From: Haemaphysalis longicornis
Taxonomy: Eukaryota > Arthropoda > Arachnida > Ixodida > Ixodidae
Length of the DNA stretch: 64,000 nucleotides
Assembly: GCA_013339765.2 (NCBI GenBank)
Contig: CM023448.1
Coordinates: 285,626,817 to 285,690,816, forward strand
Reading direction: 5' to 3'
A program made the translations under genes and the position numbers. Under the pieces are notes generated by a model. That model was not told the DNA's origin. It worked only from the letters and a program-made list of their open reading frames with translations, and ran no database searches. Shown here one piece after another: positions 55,102 to 64,000 of this stretch (position 1 is the first letter of the stretch; each line of letters begins with the position of its first letter).

Positions 55102-57639
55102 AAGGGCCCTGCCGACAAAATGCAAGTTTGGTTGATTTGAAAGATTGCCTCGTTAGAATAACACTTACACCACTTTTAACGTAAACTTCACTTAAATAGT
55201 CTATATAATTTGGAAACAAGAGACTGGCCATGTGACCCACTGGCTCATTTCCCGCACTGAAACTTATGATGTATTATGGGCAGCGATGTGATTGGCTGAG
55301 TCTGGCAAAAGCAGATGCAGGTTAGTCTGGGCTTGCAGAAGGAGCTATTTGCGCTTAAATTTAAGGCATATTCATTTTGTAGCAGTAAGAATGGTGGGGT
55401 AAACAATGGATGTTACAAAAGCACACGTAAACATAGAAGCACCAGTATGTACTGTTGTTGGTACTGCATGCACTATGCTTGTTCTAGCTGCACAGCAGAC
55501 TGGCGCTTTAGGGTGGTCTCACACGACAGTGGGCGATTGGCGTAAGCGACAGTCTTACGTGACCACGTTTGTAGAGCATACCCAAATTTTCATGAAACGA
55601 TTTCATGAAATTTCATGAAGTTTTATGAAATTTTCATGAAACTAATAACCGGAACAAAAACAAGCCAGGTGTAAATACGGTCAAAAACAAAGCGGGTGTG
55701 GACAGCAGCAGTCCTGAATGGTATGGTTGCGCCCAGGGGCGTAGCCAGGGGGGGGCACACTGGGCCCTTGCCCCCCCCGAAATGTTTCGTGCCAGGCTGG
55801 GGTGAGGTTTAAGTAGCCTGAAGAACCGCCTGAAGTCGCCTGCAGGCGCGGAACCTGCAGTTTTAAGGACATTCTTGCTCATACAAAGCTGAAAACAAGG
55901 GCTACGTCACCGCCTGATCCCTGTGCCTGCTTCAGATGCTGTACATGTTAACATATACAGCCCGGCTGCATTTCGGGCCGGATACACCGAGCAGCGCCGG
56001 GAACCTGCCGCGAGCCGATCGAGGCAGCCGCACTGTTTCGCTGGTGGAACAGCACGGCCGGAAAATGGCGGAACAGCAGGAAAAGCCTCATATAGTCATA
56101 TGTGTGGTCTGGACTTTAGCGTGTCATTCCTTGTCTTAACACTGGTACAAAGTATAATCACATAATCACATGACCGAGCATGTCACTGTATTTTGTTCAC
56201 TCAACTATCAACCCTTGATATGTTTATTTTTTTACCGACATCGCATTTCATTGACTATTGCAGTTCCATAACATCAACGAAACTGTTTGTCTTTTTGGCA
56301 CTACGTATTCCATTGTTTCCTTGACCTCCCTCTTAGTAACCAGCATTCTGTATTTGCTTAACCGGAATTTTACTGAAGCCATGGCTGTTCGATTTAACGG
56401 ATAGAAATAGAATGAAATTTAAGAAATGTGCAACAAGCTCAACATTTTATAGCAGTGCAATAAGGTGTTTTGCTAAGCGTAAGTTTACTATTCACATTAC
56501 TAGTACAAAAAATAACAACGCAATACTTAATAAGGACGAAGACGCACGTTTGCTAAAATCACCACCATAATATATGCATGTGCCGCACATACAGTCCACT
56601 GCGATTCGAAGGTTATCGCGGGAAAGCTACTCTTTCAAATTAAGCAGACAGAACACCAGCTTTAGCAAATCTTCCATGCCAGTTTCGTTATCGTCGGCGT
56701 AGATAAAAGGCAACCAAGTCTGTGCTTGATAACAATGAATGTAAAGCTTGAAGCCCAAAGGGTGGCAAGTCAGTCGTGAGGGCCATTGTTGTAGCATGTA
56801 ACAGCCAACAAGGGAGAGAACAGTGCGAAATCTTGATTTTCATGGTTTCGAAAAGAAACCGTAGAACGGTGGCACGCGTGGCCGCTCGATGCTAGCGCGA
56901 TAACCTTCAAATCGTGCTCGACTGTACTTCATAGCTGATAAGAAAATTTATTAGTCCCTTTCCTAAAGGAAAATCTAAAACACGTGAATCTTGATAGTAA
57001 ACACCCAGTGTTGGCCTCCACTTCCGGCTGACGAACTTGGGGGATTGCGCACCACACACGAGCACACTCATGATCACGCTCGCGCGTGCCCGCATAACAG
57101 CCTGCTCTACGCACGAACCAATCACCCGTGGCCTACCCATAGACCGGCGAACGGGAATTTAGGTCATCATGATTATCATCATCATCTAAGCTCCTTAAGG
57201 TGGGATTCACTGTTAGCGTTCAGCTTACTGAAATCGCATGTTAAAGTCAGTTATTTCAAGCTTCGTTTAAAAAACACCGTGCAAGAAGCCATGCCTACAT
57301 ATTTCCCCGTCCCATCTTTTGGTCGACCGCGGGCTGCCCCCGAAAAAAAATTCGTGGCTACGCGCCTGGTTGCGCCATCTGGAGGACTGACAGTAAACAA
57401 GGCGTTTCGCAGTTCGCTGCCGACTAAACAGCGCGCTAACGTTCGCTTGAACACCTGCTATGAATAGGTCATTGCGGATGTCACAAAACACGATTTAGCG
57501 TGGGAATCAAAATATTGGCTTAAATCGTTTAATTTCTCAGTGATTAGAGCATCGTTTGCTGGCGGACAAGCGCGGGGGGCACTACAAAACACCAAAGCTT
57601 TCGAATAAAACAAATTTTTATTTTGTCTGCATGGCCCCT
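55102..57639. mobile_element. TTAA MITE C, copy 2, interrupted by a hAT element
   Basis: The element is bounded by TTAA at 55098-55101 and 57640-57643. Its left half (55102-55733) matches the complement of 58120-58750 and its right half (57369-57639) the complement of 57644-57900, so it is an inverted relative of the next copy. A 1.6-kb hAT insertion splits it. No transposase is present. Short CATGAAA-type repeats at 55590-55640 are local. Confidence 0.75.
55734..57368. mobile_element. Non-autonomous hAT-type element with 8-bp target duplication
   Basis: Ends CAGGGGCGTAGCCAGGGG and, on the complement of the right side, CAGGCGCGTAGCCACG. The 8-bp GTTGCGCC occurs directly outside both ends (55726-55733 and 57369-57376), and the empty site is visible in the related MITE copy. 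Eight-base duplications and CAG-starting ends are hAT hallmarks. No transposase frame is seen in its 1635 bp. Confidence 0.8.
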
Positions 57640-57643
57640 TTAA

Positions 57644-58750
57644 AGGAGCCATGAAGAGAAAATGCAAGTTGGTTTTATTCGAAAGATTTCGTGTTTTATA
57701 GTGCCCCCAGCGCTTGTCCGGATACAAACGGTGCTTTATTCACTGAGAAATTAAACAATTTAGGTTAAAATTTTGATTTTCCCGCTCAATCGTGCGTTTT
57801 CGTGGTCCCAAGTGACATCACGGGAACCGACCGCTCTGCAGCCTAGAGTACCTTCATTCACGCATCCGCCGTACAGGGTAGGAGACACGTAACGCTGGCG
57901 CTGCCATGTTTGGTTGCTCGCTCGCCGCCGAAGCAAGTCATTGTGTCAAAACCGCGATAAATTATCGCCGCAACGCGGTTTACTGAAGAAGTTTGAATCA
58001 TATTGTCTGTTTCGCGTTGCTAGGTCTCGTGGGAAACGAAAAGAATACGCGTTGAGCCCGTTGCCCCCAATTGCGGCGGCACGGGACCGTTCAAGGTTGT
58101 CTCCACCCTGTAGCGGTGTTGGTTTGTTCCCCCGTTTCTTTACGTCCCGTAACCTAGATGGCGCCACCATACCGTGGCAAGCGTTTGGTTTGTTTTTGCC
58201 CGCATTTAAACCTGGCTTGTTTTTGTTCTGGGAGAAAATATTCGTTCCCTGAAACAGTGCTCGCTCGACAAATGGGGTCACGTAAGACACCCGTTGCTTG
58301 CGTCAATCGGCAGTGTCGTCTGAGACAACCCCAAGCCCCATAGTGCTGTGCAGCTAAACCAAAGCATGCTGTGCGCAGTCCGAACAGCAGAAACGCATCA
58401 TTACTTCTATGTTTACATGTGCTTTCGTAACTTCCACTGTTGTCCCATCATTCCTATTGCTTTGTAAAGAATGTGCCCTAAATTTAAGCGCAAATCGCTC
58501 GTTCGTCTAGTTTGTAAGCTCTACCTAATTTGCGTCTGCTTCTGCCAGCCTTCGCCAATCGCAGAGCTTAGCCCATGTGACATCACAGGTTCTGTTGCGG
58601 GAAATGAGCTGGTGGGTCGCATGACCATTCCCGTTTTTCCTAATTATGTAGCTTATTTGAGCGAAGTTTACGTTAAAAGTGGTGTCAGTATGATTCTAAC
58701 GAGACAATCTTTTGAATGAACCAAACTTGTGTTTTCTCTTCATGGCTCCT
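57644..58750. mobile_element. TTAA MITE C, copy 1 (1.1 kb)
   Basis: Inverted ends AGGAGCCATGAAGAGAAAA at both sides are bounded by TTAA at 57640-57643 and 58751-58754. The left TTAA is shared with the neighbouring copy, giving a palindromic junction of more than 90 bases per side. There is no transposase. Confidence 0.82.
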
Positions 58751-59063
58751 TTAACTGTTTCGTGACCACGCCATAGGCCATCGATCACCGGTGAACAATG
58801 ATTTTCAGACCTCCCGCAAAAACTAAACACGGCGCTATTCGTACAACTGACGCCATCTGGCGTGTTCATTAGAAACCCCTTTTTCAGTTTCATTGCCGTT
58901 TGTTTACATTTTGCGTGGGTAGACGGCATTGGGAGTGAAATATGAACCCAAGGTAGCGGTGAGTGGTGCGAAAATGTCGTCCTGTTTCACTGCGCGCTCT
59001 GCAAAGGCGGATGGTGGTTTCGGGAACTTCGGCTGCTGCTGCTGCTGATTTTTTTACCCCAGA

Positions 59064-59176
59064 AGCAGTGATAATTCCAGCAACAATCTGGATTCTTCAG
59101 ATTTTAGTCCTGATGAAGGCTCTCTTATTCAAGAGCCTCAGATTTCGACGCGTGCTGCCAGGGAACTTATTTTTTG
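59064..59176 (+). pseudogene. Possible piggyBac-like transposase N-terminal fragment
   Basis: After an acceptor-like TTTTTTTACCCCAG, a short frame encodes an acidic Ser/Asp-rich segment (SSDNSSNNLDSSDFSPDEGS) ending at TGA. Such acidic starts are usual in piggyBac transposases. Further downstream (about 59395-59450) a frame reading ILCENTNKHAWMHILEKP resembles the following part. The assignment leans on the nearby TTAA elements and is weak. Confidence 0.3.
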
Positions 59177-60235
59177 ACTTCGCCCTGTATTTATGAACAA
59201 AATGTGCCCAATATCTGACGACTGCAGTATTACTTTCATCTTTAGGGTTTGGACAATGTGCGGCGGGGTTATTTTGCAATTGTACTGCGCCGTATTGCGT
59301 TATCACCTTCAAGATAGCCTGGTGCTTGTTAGCGCTGCGGTGTGATGCGCGCTGTTTTTCCCAGAGCGGTAATTTTTTTGTTAATCGCTACAATGATAAG
59401 GATTTTGTGTGAGAACACAAACAAGCATGCCTGGATGCATATTTTAGAGAAACCGACTGACTCTCGAGTGGCTCCACTGAGTGGCACAGCCATGAGGGCC
59501 GTTAGGTGGGTGGGCCTGCAAAAATCCAGAACTTGGTATGCAGCATTGATGTATATATTGAATCATAGCTTAGGAACATAGAAACATTTTGTATATCTTA
59601 GAATTCCTCAAATAATTTTTAGGCTCAGTAAAATTTACTATTTGTGTTTTGTGTATACTTTTTTTATGCATTTTTTTCTTTGACTGATAAACTCTTAATA
59701 ATCACATCTTTCACAAAACTGCTGTTATGTGCTTGAAAGAGAAATCTATAAGCTACAATTTCATGCATAGCAATGCTAAATGTGTAAAGCTCAAGGGAAA
59801 AAAGTTTTCTGGAATCACTCAAAATTGGCCATTTTTTCACAGTTAACGCACAGTTGGCTCAGTGCAAGAGCCGAGACAGGGACATAGTGCCATGAAGCAG
59901 GCTATGTGTGCCAGTCGCATTATAATGACCGTAGTTGAAGAGCAACAGGTTTATTCCTTTCCACCTTTGCGAAAGTTTCTTAATGATTCAGTGGTGGAAC
60001 TGCTGAACCAATTGCTCCAAACTCATTCAGCTCCATGCTGCTCCAAAAAGCGTGCTAATTTGGATAACTGCTCCATTTCTGCTCCAAAACAGTTGCAGGG
60101 TAATGATGAGTTCTCCAAGGAACGAAAACGAAATGGAAAGTAATACTGCCATTTTCTGTGAGGTGATACAGCTTCTGCTATTTTTCCACTATTGCTCGCT
60201 AACTTGCAGATTGCCAAGAACTTCTAGTGCGGCAG

Positions 60236-62930
60236 AAATGAATGAATGAATGAAATCTTTATTCATAACAACAGGTGCAGTTGTTAGGGCACCCGCCAGG
60301 GGTCTCATTATTACGAGGCAACATTGGGAGCAGCACTCCTCAATAGAATTCATGTCACGATACAATCCCGTGAAAGCCGGCTTCTGTTCTCTATCTTGCA
60401 TGTTCATCTAGTCTGTGGACGACCTTTCATTGCATGTTTGCTGTGCCTCATACGCTCCATCTGCATTTGCTTTTACGTGCAAATGGTGGACGTGTACATA
60501 GTTCATCCTGCCTTGCAGCAACACTTGCTGATTAATTTCAGCTGGTACTCTTGCTGACAAAGCAGGAGATGCAGGCAACATTAACTAAGTTTTGAAATCA
60601 AACAGCCTAAGCAAAACGCAAAGAAAAAAGAAAAACCTCTAAATACAAACTATGAAATAAAAAATAAAGCTGGGACAGCGTTCATGAACCCATAGCGCCT
60701 ACCCGAATGTGCATAATGTTCTTAGGTATTGGGCAATAACACAATTTTGCATTGTGTTGAAAAAGTTATAAATAATCCCAGATAAAACATAGATGGGGAC
60801 CTGGGTATCCTTAGTCCGGGATCCCCTGGCCTGCGGCTGGCTGCATGGGCCCTCTGTACCAGGTCAAGCTGGAACGTAGGGTCCTTGCTGGTCAACCGCG
60901 CCATCCACTGTTGTATGGAGGGGTTGGGGATTGGTTGCAAGTCCGGTGTTTTTTGGCACTCCCATACCTGATGGTATAGGGTATCAGGCGCTGGGCATTA
61001 GTTGTAGATGGCTTGATAGTCTGTTGGCTAAATGGCATGAAGAAGGGTACAGTGTGGATACGTGTTAGTTTGAAGTTGTCTGAATGTTGTTGCTTCATCC
61101 CTTGTGAGTTGGTGGTGTGGATTGAGGAAAATTTGCCGTTTGTGTTGGTAGCCCGCCTAGATAGCTGTGTAGTGCAAGAGAGGTTGCGGGTTAGGTGGAA
61201 GAGGTGGTGACTGCCCCGTGAGAGAAACGGCAGGTGTATATGAGCGCGGGTAGGGGTGTGAGCTGCCTCATTCCCCTCAAGGGATTCGTGTCCTGGCACC
61301 CAGACTATCTAAGCTTCGGCATTGCTCGGTCTTGTTAAAAGGAGACGAAGTGCTGTTTTAGAAATTCGACCTTGTAAGTAATTTCTGCAAGCTACCTGAG
61401 AGTCGGCAAGTATGGTGATTGGGTATTGGGCAGTGATGATGGTGAGGGCTATCACGGCTTTTTCGGCAGTATCAATCGCTGTGGTATTGACTTTGCAGGA
61501 TGGGATTGCTCGTCCCCGTCCGTTCACTACACAAGTTACGTGGACGGGACGGTGCGGATAAGAAGATGTGTCCACATAACAGGTATTTAGGTCGTTTGCA
61601 TATCTGGCAGACATGGCTCGTGCTCAGGCAATTCTTCTGGCCTTGTTGTACTCTGGATGCATATTTCTTGATTTTGGGGCCACTCGTATGTGCTGTCGAA
61701 TCTTCAAAGGTATGCTTGTTTTCTGATCTTTAAACGGTGGAGTCGTATAACCTAATCAGTGAAGAGTTGCGCGCCCCGTCGTTGTTTTCTTCAGGCGCTC
61801 TATCTGAGAAGTGTGGTGTGCTTCTTGTAATTCCTCCCAACTGTTATGTATGCCTAATTGTAATAATTTAGATGTCGACGTCTTCGAGGGCAGCCCGAGT
61901 GCAGTCTATCTTGTAGGCTTGGCGAATAACTTATATTTAATCTGGCTTTTACTGTTTGTTTTAAGGGCCAAGTACGGTGTTCCATAAGGTGAATTCTACT
62001 TAGAAGTACTGCTTGTATTATTTTGAGCGTGTCAGGTTCTTTGGGGCCATATCGGATGATGTGCGACGCGCTGAATTGTGTGTCAGCTGGTTGGCAGTCT
62101 TCTGGAGGGGAGCGATTGTGTGGAGCCCAGAGCCATTTTTGGGGACAAGAAGTCCAGGAATTCTCAAGTGCGGCACAGTTTATACGGGTTGCTCATTTAT
62201 GAATCAGTCCAGGTGTGGGACGTTGGCACTTGTTTTGTTTCAGGGTACCAACACTAAGTGTCAGAAGTGCCGATTTCTCTGGGGCACATACAAGACCTCG
62301 TTCTCGAAGGTATCTTTGCGCCTTGTCTACAGTGGCTTGAAGTGCTTGTTGTTGCTCACCCATGGATCCTGTAGGGGTCCATAAGGTGAGATCATCTGTG
62401 TAGATGGCGTGACAAAGGTGGGGAATATCTTGCAATAATGGTGGGAGGTCCTTCATGGCAAGGTTGAGCAAAAGTGGCGAGATGACTGACCCCTGTTGGG
62501 TACCACAAGCGATTGTCTTGAAAGGGGCAGACCGCAATTGTCCAATTCCAATGGTCGCAGTGCGTTTCATAAGGAAGGCTGCGACGTAATTGTACACTCT
62601 CTGCCCACAATCAATGGATGAAAGGCCCTGAAGGATAGCGTGGTGACTGATGTTATCGAAAGCACTTTTTATGTCTAGAGCCAAGATGCAGTGCTTATGG
62701 TTCTTGGGAAGCCGGTCAAGAATCTCTTCTTTAATTTGATTGAGTACGTCCTGAGTGGATAGGTGGGGGCAAAACCCATACATAGTGTTGGGAAAATGGT
62801 CACGGTCTTCAATGAATGGGGAGAGACGATTTTGGACCATATGTTCAAATAATTTTCCGTACGCAGGATGTAAGTGATATGGGTCTCAAGTTCGCTGTTG
62901 TTAACGGCTTTCCAGGTTTAGGTGTTAATC
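60236..62930 (-). mobile_element. LINE with RT and RNase H, 5'-truncated, (ATTC)n tail
   Basis: On the minus strand: RT (62930 to about 62190) with KPGKPLTTANLRPI, LALDIKSAFDNISH, GTQQGSVISPLLLN and a catalytic YTDD box; RNase H (about 61600-61230) with ADSQVACRNYLQGRIS and a PGHESLEGNEAAH motif; then a C-terminal region and AATAAA with ATTC repeats at 60255-60236. Frameshifts near 62190 and 61300 break the frame. Domain order and tail fit the I-clade-like LINEs also seen at 26.5-27.9 kb. The endonuclease is missing. Confidence 0.78.
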
Positions 62931-63389
62931 AGGGGTGAGACAGCTGCACATATTGCGCAGTTTTGATACCAATTTGTTTTCCTGCGCCAGGCTGCTACGA
63001 AAGCTTGAAAATTGCAAAAATTGCGCCAAACTGCTCCAAAACAGTCTGAGAGCCAAGGATTTTGACACTCCCGTCAGTTTCAGTGGGGAAAAATGCTTAC
63101 TGACGGCATAATTTTCCTGCAACCCCCAGGGTGATGCTGTTTGTAAAGGTTTAATTGATTGATCACTCAATAAAAGACCCGCATAAAATTGTCCCGGAGA
63201 TAGTTTTTTCAAAAGTCACAATGTTGGTTGCAAATGTTATATTCTGTGAGTTGTAAAGTTTTCCCATCGAAAACCATTGCAAAGTCCTGTAGAAAAAATA
63301 CTTGTGTGCTGAGGCAACAAACTACTTGTACAAGCTGATGAAAAAACGGCAATTTTCGGAATGCTGTATCTCAGGAACGACATTACTGG

Positions 63390-63966
63390 ACGCCGCAGTC
63401 TTGGTGTAGTGAAGTAGTGATGACAGTGATTCGACAGAAGTGAGTGACGAAGACCACGACGGTGAGGAAAACAGCACCGGGCAGATCATTACTCTGTGAG
63501 CTACGTAGTTTGTCGAAAGACATTGAATAGGTGGCCAAATATTTTTTCCTGGCATCTGGAGGTTTCCATTGTCGATAGTTTTATTTAGAGGCGCACACAG
63601 CTGCAGAATCACGCAAAGAAGAGCAGCGAATCCTGCAGTACCGCTGCAACATCATCTAACAGCTGGTGGATGATCTGAGGACTCCATCCAAAAAGCGGGG
63701 CCCATCTGCACGTATGGGGTGCAATGAAAGGCTATTTGAGACAAGCCATTCTACGTACAAGCTCCCACGTCGAAGCATCAAGGACTGTGCTGTTTGTAGC
63801 GATAGGAAGAGAAAAGGAGGCAGGAGGGAAACTAATTTTCTGCAAAACCTGCAGTAACAACCCTGGCCTGCACCCAGGAGTATGCTTCGAGCGGTTTCAC
63901 ATGCTGCTCAAATATTGGCAAAGGAGTTGCAAGCAGAATGCTAGTGAAAAAATAAATATCCCATGA
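63390..63966 (+). pseudogene. piggyBac-like transposase remnant, N-terminal acidic and C-terminal Cys-rich parts
   Basis: A frame at about 63412-63500 gives SSDDSDSTEVSDEDHDGEEN and stops. After a gap come a late-core piece, RTPSKKRGPSAR and the cysteine-rich end: CAVCSDRKRKGGRRETN, then in another frame FCKTCSNNPGLHPGVCFERF. The C-x2-C ... C-x2-C ... C-F pattern with PGLxxxxCF is the C-terminal domain of piggyBac transposases. The catalytic core is deleted and at least one frameshift (near 63835) is present. It could be the source family for the TTAA MITEs nearby. Confidence 0.6.
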
Positions 63967-64000
63967 GTGTTTATTTCACGGAATGTGTTTTTCCTCGCGG

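Noticed and set aside
59114..59150. CTGATGAAGGCTCT followed by a complementary stem, resembling a hammerhead
   Set aside because: The bases after the stem are not GAAA and no cleavage triplet is placed correctly; the stretch is explained by a short coding remnant.

Overview
This is eukaryotic nuclear DNA from an arthropod, most likely a hard tick. The calls rest on spliced coding exons, AATAAA signals, and a dense mixture of LINEs, tRNA-derived SINEs, LTR fragments, TTAA transposons and hAT elements. The tick assignment is an inference from the style of the repeats; no single diagnostic gene proves it. There are no bacterial operons, no CRISPR array and no intact rRNA or tRNA gene. Most open frames are shadows or pieces of transposons.

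Layout. 1-3.2 kb: a LINE ORF1 fragment (PHD-like finger plus coiled coil), a LINE with a reverse transcriptase (RT) sitting between two TAA microsatellites, and the 3' end of a BEL/Pao pol gene. 3.5-4.9 kb: a GC-rich, low-complexity ORF of 410 codons with a poly(A) signal. 6.1-23.8 kb, minus strand: scattered small exons with good splice sites and matching phases. They encode a signal-peptide exon, a set of paralogous three-cysteine exons, and a terminal exon with an 18-residue tandem repeat and its own poly(A) signal. I read these as one or more genes for a secreted protein family that I cannot name; introns carry LINE insertions (11.6-12.4 and 16.2-19.5 kb). 24-43 kb: mainly repeats, including two SINE families, two TTAA transposons sharing one TTAA, a hammerhead-ribozyme-like motif inside a 72-bp palindrome, a hAT remnant and several broken LINEs, plus two or three candidate exons of unknown or weakly assigned genes.

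43-55 kb: a possible RRM-like exon (minus strand), a second copy of the 16-19 kb LINE family, then the best gene in the window, nanos on the plus strand. One upstream exon (49048-49129) is phase-compatible with a terminal exon carrying a complete Nanos CCHC-CCHC zinc finger. That terminal exon lies in a 2.7-kb head-to-tail tandem duplication, so there are two terminal exons, differing at four residues, and only one copy of the upstream exon.

55-64 kb: nested transposons. A hAT-type element with a perfect 8-bp target duplication sits in one TTAA MITE, which abuts an inverted copy of the same MITE at a shared TTAA. This is followed by piggyBac-like transposase remnants and an RNase H-bearing LINE. 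Nanos (translational repression in the germ line) and the secreted family are the only host genes I would defend; nothing shows that they act together.
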